Assembly (NCBI GenBank): GCA_028023455.1 | Contig: JAQFVV010012416.1 | Span: 9,677,967-9,741,966 of the forward strand | From: Epiperipatus broadwayi | Taxonomy: Eukaryota; Onychophora; Udeonychophora; Euonychophora; Peripatidae | Length of the DNA stretch: 64,000 nt | Direction of reading: 5' to 3' | In this document: one piece after another, positions 1 to 10,329 of the stretch | Position numbering within the stretch: the first letter of the stretch is position 1 | Layout of the letters: each line of letters opens with the position of its first letter | Program-made: the position numbers and the translations under genes | The notes under the pieces: generated by a model | Told to the model about the DNA's origin: nothing | Database searches by the model: none | The model's input: only the letters and a program-made list of their open reading frames with translations

Positions 1-115
1 AACTAGTTTCTGGCTTGTGGCCTTCGTCAGTGAGGAGCCTTGGGTCTGAGAGCACTGCACCTAGATCTTAGGAAGATCTTATAAGCAAGCATAGGAAATA
101 GTGATTATGTGATGT
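1..115 (-). mobile_element. HHR-1 element fragment cut by the window edge, with partial hammerhead
   Basis: On the minus strand positions 46-1 read as a hammerhead core: CUGACGA (24-30), a stem II of GGC/GCC closing a CACAA loop, then GAAAC-UA-GUU (1-10). The 3' strand of stem I lies beyond the window start, so the fold cannot be completed. Downstream (46-115) follows the family's tail, including the CACCTAGATCTTAGGA block and a version of the end motif CATGTGATGTTTA. Same family as 1254-1620, 8590-8995 and 49692-50161. Confidence 0.6.
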
Positions 116-1253
116 TTATTGGCTTAATAATAAAAGTGTAAAGATCATTAAATTTTAGAATCTTCCTTTTCTTTCTTGGAAATTATCTTTTTTTTAATGC
201 TACATTTTGACTCTTGTTTCAGGCTTATATTAATAATTAAAGCTGATCTCTGAAAGCATAAACATACTTATGTTATTAAAAATTACTTCTTTTTTGCTTG
301 AAAATTGTTTTTCTTTTTATTTTGATATGTTCTGATTTTCTAGTATTTTAGTACAAGTTAAACTAACATTTTTAAAAACTAATTTACTTTGGCTTTCTCA
401 CTTGGAAATTATCATCATTATTATTATTTTTTTATTATTATAGTAAAACCTATGACTAATATAACTTATGCACTTGGCAAAAATTGCTAATTTCACAGAC
501 TTTAAGCTTATCTTGAATATGCTTTTGCATATATTTATCCACATTACATTTTCTCAAGGTACTGTGTATCAAAATTTTCATTGTCACTTCTGTTTTGTCC
601 CTTAAAAATAATTTTTTTTAAACATCATATTCTAATTGCTTTTTGGCATCATAGTGAAAGCTGAATACATTTATCCAGTCAAAAATGAATCTTGTCGACT
701 GATAAAGTAATTTCAGATTAATTTAAAATAGTCAAAGTTAATTGTTTAATATAATAAAGCAGCTTTGTACCTTTCCAATCAATCAATATCCTAACCATTT
801 ATCTCTATCTTATTTTATCAGTACATTTTTAAAAATATATTAATGTAGCATAAATTCCATGACATACCTTCATATTGTGAGTGAAGATCAAATTCATCCA
901 TCTATAAACCTCTTCACAAATTTCATGGAAGGTATGTCCTTTGTGAACACTGGCTGTAAAATTGTATATTTTACACTATGTTCTTTATAAATTTTATGCA
1001 CAAGACTATTTTTTGTGAGACTGATGATTGCATAATCACTCCATGACATATATTTGACTATAAAATAGTAAGAAACCATACACTATGAGATTTACCATCA
1101 GTTCCTTTACTTTAAGAGCCAAAAAAGTAAAAACAGTTAAGCTATTATTCTTACTGACATTAACTTTAACATTAATTTGAAAGAAAAAAGCCTTCTTCCG
1201 TTTCACTTGCAGGAAGAGTCTCATAAGATTCAAATGACTAAACAGAAGCAAAA
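116..1253. other. AT-rich DNA, nothing recognised
   Basis: Short open frames occur here but none has biased composition, a family motif or splice context. Apart from scattered A/T runs and short ATT repeats I see no structure. Confidence 0.5.
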
Positions 1254-1620
1254 CTCTCAAACAGAGGCAAAACTCTCCATACAGTAGCATTACTAAGTGC
1301 AAGCCAGAGTAATCAATGGATGCAAGAAGGTTTGGCATAAAATCCCTCTGTAATGCCTACTCATCCAATATCCCCAGACTAGTTTCTAGTTTGTGGCTTT
1401 CATCAGTAAGAAGCCCTTGGATCTGAGAACACTGCGTCTAGAAACTAGTTTGGGGATATTGGATGAATAGGCACTAGATAGGGATTTTATGCATAACCCT
1501 TCTTACATCCATTGATTACTCTGGTTTTCACTAAGTGGCGCTACTGTATAAAGAGTTTTGTCTCGATTTAACAGCTTGTGTAGGCATAGGAAATAGGGAT
1601 CATGTGTTGTTTAGTGAATT
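1254..1620. mobile_element. HHR-1 palindromic element
   Basis: The left arm (about 1267-1389) is inverted relative to the right arm (about 1439-1560); both contain the family blocks for 'ACTCTCCATACAGTAG' and 'AATCAATGGATG'. The centre carries a minus-strand hammerhead (1363-1422), and the right arm restarts inside the ribozyme at CTAGAAACTAG. The right end runs to the family terminus GATCATGTGTTGTTTAGTG near 1615. No convincing TSD was found. Non-coding and non-autonomous. Confidence 0.75.
1363..1422 (-). ncRNA. Type I hammerhead ribozyme motif (HHR-1)
   Basis: Minus-strand core: CUGAUGA (1400-1406), GAAA (1383-1386), then C-UA-GUC (GUC at 1377-1379), predicting cleavage between 1377 and 1376. 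Stem I inner helix UUCUUA pairs with UGGGGA (6 bp, three G-U), whereas other copies have UCCUCA there, so pairing is preserved despite changes. The outer helix AUCCAA/UUGGAU is perfect. Stem II is weak (A-U and G-C, then a mismatch). Stem III is only 2 bp, as in Penelope/retrozyme hammerheads, which may need dimers to cut efficiently. Confidence 0.65.
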
Positions 1621-2187
1621 AAAATTTATGATTCTCTTGCTTTTATCAAAAATGACCTAGAAAACTCTGCAGCATTCCATCAGCTGAAAATATTATGAAA
1701 TCAAAACACTGAGAACAGTTAGATGTTTGGGGAATTTTTTTTAGATAAATATAATTTTTTTTTCCCATAATAAGAATAATGTTTTTAAATAAGTTGTGTA
1801 TAATAAATAATTATTATTTTATTTTAATCAAAAACGAATATCACAAACTTTTTCTTTCCTCACTGAAAACAAAAAAAAAAAATTGAAAAAAATTATTTTT
1901 AGCTTAGTTGCAGATTAGCTGATTATTTAAATCTAATAATAATAGAATTTTAAATTTTTATTATAGTAATCCTTTTCATAAATGGATTTTTTGTTAATTA
2001 AGTAAACAATTAAACTTTATGTTTAAGAAAAATATATATTCTGTATAGTAAATGATGTCAGTAATCATAAGAATAATAATTTAATATTTTTTTTAACAAT
2101 TTTATTAAACTAGTTTTTTCCTTTACTTTAACTCTCATTAGAAAAATGTCTAACTGATGTGATGTGATGTATTGTGGCTTCTCCTTA
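1621..2187. other. AT-rich DNA, nothing recognised
   Basis: A/T-rich sequence with no motif-bearing frame. The last 40 bases (about 2155-2187) resemble the 3' end of the jockey/CR1-type LINE seen at 24100, 33411 and 44515 (shared block TGATGT..TTGTGGCTTCTCC), so a tiny LINE tail may lie here. Confidence 0.4.
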
Positions 2188-2290
2188 AACTCCCCCCCCC
2201 TCCCCCTTTTCAACCCACAAATCAAAAAAAAAACACCAAACCAAGAAAAACCCCCAAAAACCTCACATCCCCCACATACCCTCCACCATT
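2188..2290 (+). repeat. Nearly G-free C/A-rich tract
   Basis: About 100 bp contain almost no G: C runs, then A runs with interspersed C, then CACATCCCCCACATACC-like sequence. The asymmetry stands out from the A/T-rich surroundings. It follows a possible LINE 3' end, so it may be an expanded tail. No function is implied. Confidence 0.5.
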
Positions 2291-2529
2291 TTACAACTTT
2301 CTATATTGATATTGATAAACAGAGTCCTCTAGTGGTCACATTGTATATATTTTTATTATTTATTCAAAGTTAATATTTTTTTAAAAAAGTATATCAAATA
2401 TTAATTATAAAATATATATTCTGTAAAAAATATTGTGTAAGTTATCTCCATCATTGTTGGATATTTCCCAAAAAAAACCTGTAGCTTATTTTTGCAGTCT
2501 TCTTCATAGTTTATTCATTATTTAGATCA

Positions 2530-3448
2530 AGAGTGGGGAATCTGGTCTTGGGGACAATTCTGGCACCCAAAAGCTCTCAGATATGTCTCCTGGATATTTT
2601 CAAAATGTATGTAAAATGGCCCTGTATAAAACTTCTATTTAAACACATGCATAATTCAGATACTAAATTAAGAGTTAAAATATGAAATATTTATTTTATC
2701 AACTACATCTAACTTTTATAATAATTCTAGTTCATTCTGTCAGAAGTGCAATATTCCAACAAATTATCTATATTGTGTGGTCTATCTGTCTACAGATTTA
2801 ATTTATGATGATGAGAGGATTTTGTTTGTTTTTATAATGATTTTATGTATTCACAAAAATAAAATTAGAATTTTACTTTGTTTTATTATTATTATTTTGC
2901 CTTTTTTTTTTATCACAATGGCTACACTGAGAAAGATAAAAAAATAACCACAAAAATTGCATATTTCAATAGATGTGGATCAAGTCATATTTTTTTAAAG
3001 AAAGAAATCAGTGCGCCTGATATGTCTGGAAAGTATTTCCATTAATAAAGAACACTATTTATCAAAACATTCTGATTACAACAGAATTTTTGGGAAAGAT
3101 ATATTAAAATAAAAAACCTGAAAAGGAGCCCCATCAAGTGGCTGATATGTCTCACAAAATGTCCAAACAAGGCAGAAAATTCTACGAAGGCGAATTACAT
3201 AAAAAAAAAAAAAAACCCCAGAAACTTTAAAAACATTTTCTGAAGGGGAGTTTATAAATGACTGCATTCTATCTGCTGCAGAATTAAGCTGTCCAGAACG
3301 TAAAAAGAAATTTGATAATATAAATTTTTGAAGATAGTTACAAGGCAAATTGGGAAAATTGTCATTAAATGTGCAACAGTCATTAATAATGATGACGTAA
3401 AAAGGGGAAGTAGAAATTAGTTGCCAGTTGAAAAGATTGCCCACCCCT
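2530..3448 (+). pseudogene. hAT transposon fossil with ZBED/GTF2IRD2-like transposase remnant
   Basis: Imperfect terminal inverted repeats flank the region: AGAGTGGGGAATCT at 2530 and AGATTGCCCACCCCT ending near 3448. The plus strand between about 3060 and 3420 gives, across several frame breaks and stops, peptides typical of the N-terminal half of ZBED5/GTF2IRD2-like hAT transposases: SHKMSKQGRK, FSEGEFINDC, and LSAAELSCPERKKKFDNINF. No BED finger or C-terminal dimerisation domain is present. No clear 8-bp TSD. A poly-A run at about 3200 breaks the frame. Non-functional. Confidence 0.6.
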
Positions 3449-3469
3449 AATGATTAGGGGTAAATGAAT

Positions 3470-4878
3470 TAAATGTTTGATCAAATATAGCAGACTAATT
3501 TTTAAATCAACAATTTTGTATACTTAAACATTCATCTGTGTGTTAGAAAAATATATTTGTAAACTCTAATATTTGTGTTCATATGAAAATACACCCATAT
3601 AACTTAAATATATATAATATAATCACCGTAAATCAAATGAATGACAAACTTTCTATTGATTTATTTGAGCGCTTTAGCCTGTGAATAATATTATAAATAT
3701 CCAAATGATCCTCCACAGGAAAAAGATACCCCACTAATAATGAATCTCCTCATCCATCTTTCCTCAGCTCTAGCAAGCACATTCTTAATTTTGCTGCTTT
3801 TAAGTATATAATCTCCTTTCAATTTTTTCATTTTTGTTCCATATGAAATCACATATCAAATAATTTATAAACCTTTTTAAAAAATTCTAACTTGAACTTG
3901 TCTATGAACTTATTATGTTTCATTAAAAACCTATTTAATCATTGCGATTTTTGTTATAATATATTTTTCACTAATTCCATCATCAATCAATGTCCTTAAT
4001 ATTTAAAATCATTTACCTGCTTGAAGACTGCTTACCTGATGCTACCTGCATAATGTTTGCTTTAGATTTAGATGTATTGATTTTCATTTTCTATCATTTT
4101 ATATGTTTTATCACTCCTAATTAATATTTTGTTACTCTCATTTTGGTATCAACAAACATCTACCTGCATCCAGTGATAATTTCATATTTATTGTAACTGT
4201 ATCCAATAAGAACTTTTTTAAAATAAATATTAGATCACACCTCTAGCTTATATTCTTTCTTACATCTATTATTTCTGTAAAAATCTATTTGTTCAACCTT
4301 TAAAAATATTTTTTGATTTTATTCACATATTTTGTATTAATAATTTCTTCCAATTCATATTGGTTATAATTAAAATTCTTCTCAAGGTCACTGAAAAACA
4401 TATTTAAAAAGGCAAAATGAATACTTTTCCTGTAGGAGCTTTGCCTTCGGGATTAAGAACGTCAATCTAGTTTATTATTGTTTCAAAAATAATAAAGTAT
4501 TTCTACTGTGTTGTATTTCCAATTATCACAACTGTATGAGAATTTGATCCCCAAGGATTCATAAATCATTGTCTTTTTCATGAAATAATTCTGATGTGCA
4601 GAATTGTTTGAACTCCATTGTAATTTAGAGCTTTATGTATAAGCAGTAATACTCAATGGTCACCTGGTTTACTGAGCAGTTTTATCAATAAAAAGCATTG
4701 GATTGCACCTATCTATTGAACAGCTGTTTTACCTTTTGTTACATATTCAAGCTAAAAGCTTGAAAATTCTAAAACACTAAGATGTTGAACCAAGTCAACT
4801 AGCATCTTCATTTAAATAAGTCTGACTTTAAATTAGCAATTATATATTTTAGTAGCCTGTTATATGCTAATTATAGGC
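3470..4878. other. AT-rich DNA, nothing recognised
   Basis: No frame with recognisable protein motifs and no long repeat matching elsewhere in the window. Confidence 0.5.
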
Positions 4879-4890
4879 TGTTTTGATCTT

Positions 4891-5220
4891 ATAATATTAA
4901 TATTATTTATGTTCTTTACTACTTTTTACAATGCTTTTTTACAAACCACTGGTGATGGTTTTGATTGCCCCAGCAATCTTCTTCAGAACTATAGCAAACA
5001 CAATACAAATACATGAATACAAATATATATGAACAAATGTAAAATTATATGTTCATGTATATTTGTATTGGGTTTGTTATAGTTCTGAAGAACATTGCTG
5101 GGGCAATCGAAAACATCAAAGTGGGTTGTAAAAAAGCACTGTAAAAAGTAATAAAAAACATAAATGATAGTAATATTATATGGATTTGGAAATGCAATAA
5201 GAAAGATCAAGTTATAATAT
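4891..5220. mobile_element. HHR-5 palindromic element with 12-bp TSD
   Basis: A 330-bp insertion flanked by TGTTTTGATCTT at 4879-4890 and 5221-5232. The two arms (about 4891-5017 and 5051-5178) are inverted copies over roughly 125 bp. Each carries a hammerhead-like core in opposite orientation: left on minus, with CTGAAGA at 4980-4986; right on plus at 5085-5091. The shared stem II is GAUUG(or CAUUG)/CAAUC around CUGGGG. The same core motif ends the Penelope-like element at 17811. Non-coding. Confidence 0.75.
5078..5125 (+). ncRNA. Hammerhead-like core, decayed (HHR-5)
   Basis: CUGAAGA (5085-5091), then stem II with one extra A on the 5' side, then GAAA (5109-5112). The inverted partner on the minus strand in the left arm has a clean GAUUG/CAAUC stem II but AAAA in place of GAAA. 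Stem III and stem I are not convincing in either copy, so both are probably inactive. Confidence 0.4.
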
Positions 5221-5239
5221 TGTTTTGATCTTTTGACAA

Positions 5240-6654
5240 AAGGATTTTATATAACAAAAAAAATGATATGACTGTCTGAGCTTACATTAATATGTTAGCA
5301 GTAGTAATCTATTTCACATTACTCTAGAACTCTTATATAAACTTGAGCAAACAATGGACATCAGATTATAGTTTAACCACGTCTGTAGCAAAGTTTCTGG
5401 CTATTAGCGAAACTAGACATTTGCTTTTTTAAAATAAATAAATAGTGCAATATAATAATTAAATTTTTTAGTTTGACAATACTGAATTATAATTTATATA
5501 CTGGTCTTAAATCTTATGGCACCCCCCCCCCCCACACACACAATAACTTTCAATTCTACAACCCCTAACAGATTGAAACTGATTTCAATAATGTCCATAT
5601 TTTTTGTTTGAATTTCAATGGTGAATATATAATAAAAAAATATTTTTTATGATTTATATAACTTCAAGTGCTTCATTTTTTTGTTCAGTACTCTTAATTA
5701 AGCAGCCATCTTGATTTCGTGCATATATATCAATCCCTGACCATCGATTCTGGTTCTGGAAGGAGAAATAAAGATATGAAAACAATTAAAGTAATAATAT
5801 AAACTAGACAAAGTAATTCATCATTTATTTTGACAAAATATTACTTACTGTATATGATTATTAAAAATAAAGAGGATCAGAGCAAAAAACACTAGATTCC
5901 AAATCAGTATTTCAGTTTTATAAACCACCTGATAATCAGCTTTAGACTGCAAATGATTTGTGGAGCCAGGATTGGGAGACATATATTAGCTAAAGTTTTA
6001 TTTTTTTTTGTTTAAATATAGATTTTAAAATGTAAAATATTAAAATCAAAAGTTGTTTTATAATAAATAAAATATCAAACCTTACAAATTACATTTAAAT
6101 AAGAATCTAAAATATACTTATTATAAAAGTAGGAAATGTTATTATATTACCTCCGATTTAATGTCACGTGATTAAAAAAAAGCGTCCAAAATAATGCAAA
6201 TATATACATATTCAAATAGCATCTATAAAGTAAGAGTCAAAAAAAAAAACTTGTTAGGAGTCAATTGAATTTTTGAGATGTCTTTATTTACATCTTTTAA
6301 GATAGTACGAATGGAGTGGACATTTTATGAATAAAATATAAATTATTCATATTGCTATAATAAAAATAGCTTACGTAATTAATACATTATTTTTTTTTAA
6401 AAAAGAGGGATTAGCTGGTGAGCTAAGTTAAATGATAAATTCCAGGTTTGTCGTAGTTAGAAATTTAAAATAACAAAATTTCACGAGTTGAGTAACTAAT
6501 TGTTTTTATTTTTAATGAGTAATTTAGAAAAATCTAAATATGGAAAGTATCCTACACATACGCACACACACACTAAAAAAAAATACATAGTTGGAAATTT
6601 ATAAAAATCAAACCTACTAATTAATTGTACATCACATTATCAACTGCAATTTAC
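5240..6654. other. AT-rich DNA with a C-run at 5522
   Basis: A run of more than ten C followed by a short (CA)n lies at about 5522-5541. No frame or element is otherwise recognised. The region 5990-6600 is A/T homopolymer-rich. Confidence 0.5.
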
Positions 6655-6806
6655 TTAAAGTTCTGATGATTGCTGGCTTAGCATGAAATACTTATATTGG
6701 TGATTATTTATATTTTAACATGTGTGTGATCAGGTGGGTCAGCAATATGAGATGGCATGGAGAGTTGAGGGTCATGTGAAAGTCTGAGTTTGAATCCTTA
6801 TATATT
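6655..6806 (+). mobile_element. HHR-3 element fragment, hammerhead at its 5' end
   Basis: The hammerhead core CUGAUGA (6663-6669), stem II UUGCU/AGCAU with loop GGCUU, GAAA (6685-6688) and a UA cleavage position before UUGG (6697-6700) are intact. The 5' strand of stem I is not matched, suggesting truncation at the insertion junction. The tail (ACATGTGTGTGATCAGGTGG through TGAAAGTCTGAGTTTGAATCC) matches the HHR-3 tails at 60270-60360 and 60745-60835. Confidence 0.65.
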
Positions 6807-6883
6807 ATATGTGCAAGTGTGTAGAAGTCTGTACAGTGTATTAAAATTAATATTTAAAGTTCTATCATAAAACTGTTATCCTG

Positions 6884-7012
6884 TGTAGTTTGGCTTAGTT
6901 AATAAAGTGTCCCGACTTGGGATCAAGAGTTCCCAACATAGATTCTAGTGCTTGCAGAGCTGGAGCAGAAACTTCTTTTGAATTTTTGAGCAATAATGCC
7001 ATATGTCCTTAT
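6884..7012 (+). repeat. tRNA-derived SINE (SINE-C)
   Basis: The head reads like a tRNA: an A-box-like TTAGTTAATAAAGTG and an anticodon-arm-like CCGACTTGGGATC, followed by a decayed B box near GATTCTAG. The downstream CTTCTTTTGAATTTTTGAGCAATAA matches the ends of SINE-C copies at 21064 and 51988. Old and diverged; not a functional tRNA. Confidence 0.5.
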
Positions 7013-7312
7013 ATATATAAAATTGTTGTTTTGCAGGAAGAATTTTCTTTTTTAATTTAACATTTTGTGTTAATTTCTTGACGTGTTGTGATTTTTGAAA
7101 CTAAAATGCAGTTGATATGATAAGCTTGATTTATTTTCAATTTCTGACTATTATTCTGTTATATTTTCCAAAAACACAATTTTTAAACTTTTCTTAAAGT
7201 ATACCTTAGAGTAAAATAATTATTTTATGAATCTTGTATTATTTTATTCACTTACATTTAGAAACAAGTAGCCTAAAATTTACTATTTAAGCCTTCAAAG
7301 CAATCCCTTTTT

Positions 7313-7412
7313 GTCAAGCATTGGTGGTCGAGAGGTCAGCGACAGCTGCTTTACAAGCAGTTTACCCGGGTTAGTGGGTTTGCTTTCCGGCTGATGCTAT
7401 GACACATGGAAA
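7313..7412 (+). repeat. tRNA-derived SINE (SINE-A) with 16-bp TSD
   Basis: The A-box-like TGGTCGAGAGGTCAGCG and a diverged B box near GGGTTTGCTTTCC resemble a tRNA-Ser/Leu-type head; the 3' end is GATGCTATGACACA. Perfect target duplications AAAGCAATCCCTTTTT lie at 7297-7312 and 7413-7428, confirming retrotransposition. Its LINE partner is not identified. Confidence 0.85.
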
Positions 7413-7814
7413 AAAGCAATCCCTTTTTTAAAAAATCCAATAATGTGAATTAGAAAGAAATATGTTTACACTTTATATGAAATTAGAAATATGATTAAAT
7501 GTATTTCAGCAATGCAATTTTTAATATGTATTCATTTGGTTATTGAAAAATTTAGCAATGACTCTTTTTCAAAAAAACCATTGTTTTTCACAATATGTAA
7601 CTTTACCAATTTTGTTATATGTATATGTTAACGGCAGAGTGTGTGTGTCAATTGTAGTGTATGTATGAAGAATAGTTCCTTCCACAATATTACATATATG
7701 CATGTATGTGCCCATTCATGTTTTTATTAAATTTGTATTTGCATCTTATAAGACTGTATATAAAGAGGTAATGACTATATAGACAAATTAAATATAGAAA
7801 TATTATTTGTTTGT

Positions 7815-8118
7815 TAAAAAGTAGTCATAGATCACATGACCCCATTCTTTTAAGCTTATAAGATGTAAACAATGAGCATTGCCAATTGCTCAACAAATTT
7901 TGCGATAAATGCTTAGCCAGAGAAAGCATTTAAAATATCTTTCAGGAATCCCCCCCCCCCAAACATCTGACCATGTTTTCATGCATGTTTTGAGGAGTGC
8001 CAAAGTATGAAACCATGGTCAGAGGTTGGGGGGGGGGTTTCCTGACAGAGATATTTTATATGCTTTCTCTGTCTAAGCATTTATCACAAAGTTTGTTGAG
8101 CAGACAATGCTTATTGTT
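7815..8118. mobile_element. HHR-2 palindromic element with 13-bp TSD
   Basis: A 304-bp insertion flanked by ATTATTTGTTTGT at 7802-7814 and 8119-8131. Arms of about 110 bp (7867-7981 and 8010-8121) are inverted copies containing the family block AGAAAGCATTTAAAATATC, followed by a C run in the left arm and a G run in the right arm. The hammerhead remnant sits at the centre. The outer parts match the HHR-2 copy at 25330-25480. Confidence 0.8.
7985..8030 (+). ncRNA. Hammerhead-like core (HHR-2), one core substitution
   Basis: UUGAGGA (7990-7996; C3 replaced by U), stem II GUGC/GUAU with loop CAAA (two wobble pairs), GAAA (8009-8012), then stem III ACC-AU-GGU and C at 8020. The 5' strand of stem I is lost at the palindrome junction. 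Likely inactive. Confidence 0.45.
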
Positions 8119-8131
8119 TATTATTTGTTTG

Positions 8132-8579
8132 TATATATTTGTAACTTGATAAATATAGTATTATTTTCAATTTTATATGTAATCTCCCAGGTATGACTAA
8201 TAAACTAACAGAAAGCTGAAATATTTATCTGTAGCATCCAGTTCATTGTTACGATTAGAGATTATATATATAAATAAATGATTAGATTGGTGGTTGAATC
8301 ATTCTCTTTGATTCATATACCTATAATGCATAAATGTTTTAATTATTGAAAATTAAATATCCTTTGTTAGTACCATTTTTTAAAAAACAAGATATTTTTT
8401 TGATTAATATGTAAGGACAAAAATGAAATATCTACGATATTAAATAAAGATTGTGGATTTTTAATATAAAAATGCAGAAATATGCAGTAGACCATATGTG
8501 TATGTATTTGCATCATTCTAGATTGATTATTAAAAAGTTTTATATATGGAACTATAATATTAAATAATAAATCAGGTGC
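8132..8579. other. AT-rich DNA, nothing recognised
   Basis: A/T-rich, no motif-bearing frame or repeat match. Confidence 0.5.
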
Positions 8580-8589
8580 TAATGCTTTA

Positions 8590-8995
8590 CAGGGAGGCTA
8601 AACTCTCCATACAGTAGCGTCACCAGTGCAAGTCAGAGTAATCAATGGATGCGAGGTTTTTACATAAAAATCCTATCGAGTGCCTAATCATCCAATATTC
8701 CCATACTAGTTTCTAGCTTGTGGCTTTGATCAGTGAGGAGCCTTGGATCTGAGAACCCTGCACCTAGATCTTAGGATGTGATGCAATCCTCCAGCTCCTC
8801 ACTGATGACAGCCACAAGCTATACTAGTCTGGGGATATTGGATGAATAGGCACTAGATAGAGATTTTATGCAAAAAAACCTTACATCCATTGATTACTCC
8901 AGCTTGCACTGGTGGTGCTACTGTATGGAGAGTTTAGCCTCTGTGTAAATAGCTTGTGAAAGCATAAGAAATAGTGATCATGTGATGTTTAGTGA
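8590..8995. mobile_element. HHR-1 palindromic element with 10-bp TSD
   Basis: A 406-bp insertion flanked by TAATGCTTTA at 8580-8589 and 8996-9005. The left arm is in minus and the right arm in plus orientation, joined through a 45-bp centre. Both arms hold ribozyme relics: the minus copy 8690-8748 keeps stem I and GAAA but has CUGAUCA (G8 changed), and the plus copy 8791-8843 keeps CUCCUCA-CUGAUGA but has lost most of GAAA. The right end is the family terminus GATCATGTGATGTTTAGTG. Confidence 0.85.
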
Positions 8996-9098
8996 TAATG
9001 CTTTATCAGAGGAAAAATATTTTAATAAAAGATTGTTTTTTTTTAATTTCTAGAGTGTATAAATGACAGAACTTGTCACATGATCATCATTTCCAATA

Positions 9099-9590
9099 GC
9101 CTTATTAATCAATGGATGCAAGAAGATTTGTGCATAAAATCCCTATTTAGTGCCTACTCATTCAATATCCTCAGATTAGTTTCTAACTTGTGGTTTGGAT
9201 CTGATAGCACTGAATCTGGTACAACTGTCCAATAGCCACATTAATTATAAAGCTATGCTTCCAAGATGAAGACAATATTGTTTCAATCGTAGTTCATTTG
9301 CATGCATATGAACCCAGTTCAGTATCTATACATTTTTTTTTCCATATGTCATAGCATCGGCCAGGAGGTGAACCCACAACCGTCTGCAACCAACTACTTG
9401 CTTGCAAGGCATCTGCGATGACCTCTTGGCAAGCTAGAAATTAGTCTGGGGATATTGTATGAGTAGATACTAAATAAGAATTTTATGCATAAATCTTGCG
9501 TTCATTGATTACTAAGGTTTGCACTGAGTGGCACTACTGTATAGAGAATTTGCTATTGTTTTGACATAACTTGTTCATGTCAATAATTTA
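9099..9590. mobile_element. HHR-1 element, decayed, with nested SINE
   Basis: The left part (9099-9220) holds the family block from AATCAATGGATG through TATCCTCAGATTAG, with the hammerhead CUGANGA segment deleted. The internal region to 9331 matches the inner part of the full-length copy at 49692-50161 (shared GAACTCAGTTCAGT-like block). A minus-strand SINE-A interrupts at 9332-9432, and the right arm resumes at 9430 with GCTAGAAATTAGTCTGGGG and continues to the ACTGTATAGAGA block. Confidence 0.65.
9332..9432 (-). repeat. SINE-A inserted in HHR-1 element
   Basis: A T run (9332-9341, the poly-A tail on the minus strand) precedes ATGTCATAGCATCGGCC, a diverged B-box region, GCTTGCAAGGC and GACCTCTTGGCA, the complement of the SINE-A head. 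Its position shows that the SINE inserted after the HHR-1 element. Confidence 0.75.
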
Positions 9591-9856
9591 TCAATTAAAA
9601 TTTTTTATAGTAAGATCTATATAAAAGTTTTGAATAATAGTGATCAGTGTTTGAACATCAAACTACATGTTATTCATCTTAATGTAAGTGTAATATGCAA
9701 ATTCCTAACATAAAGAATATTTTCAAACAATATTTGTATTAAGTTCCTGTATTTTAGATTTCCAATTATGAGTTGTGTTAATTTATTTCTAATATTGAAA
9801 TAATCATTATTATTTTATCTTATTCTGTTTTATTTCTTTTACATTACTGTCTTTAG

Positions 9857-10000
9857 GCACTTACATTAATGTGGGGTCTGGGCTTCATAATAGGGCCACC
9901 AATCATCTTTGCACTCACTGTTATTCTGGGATTTCAAGTTTTACATGGATATAAATTATTTAATTTAAAATTCTTTCTAAAAATTATAAATTCAAATTAA
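9857..10000 (+). CDS. Candidate terminal exon of an unidentified membrane protein
   Basis: A pyrimidine-rich tract ending TTTAG (9852-9856) precedes an open segment of 47 codons ending in TAA at 9998-10000. The first half (9860-9945) is clearly richer in G+C than its surroundings. It reads ALTLMWGLGFIIGPPIIFAL..., one strongly hydrophobic stretch long enough to cross a membrane (residues about 2-30), then a more basic tail KLFNLKFFLK. I do not recognise a family and no partner exon was found nearby. It could be chance or a transposon remnant. Confidence 0.25.
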   Translation, partial: ALTLMWGLGFIIGPPIIFALTVILGFQVLHGYKLFNLKFFLKIINSN

Positions 10001-10329
10001 TTACCAATTGTAAATTTTCACTTCTTTTTAAAAAAGTCAAACAATTTTCAAACTCTAATGATTTATAAAGTTTTGTTTAATAAAGAATGAAAAGTGATTT
10101 GATTTGTAAGATTTATTGAACTTTTTCTGTCATATTTCCATTCTTTAAATATGGGATAGTGATACCTACTTAGTCTTTTTCTTTCTATTTTTTTTTTTAT
10201 TTTTTTAAATTATTTATTCTTTCTCTTTCACTTTATTTTTTCTCCTTCTAGAAATAGAATGGCCATACTTATTTAGTAGCTTCTAATGTTATTAAAGTGA
10301 TGTTTAATACATGTGGAGATGAATCTATA

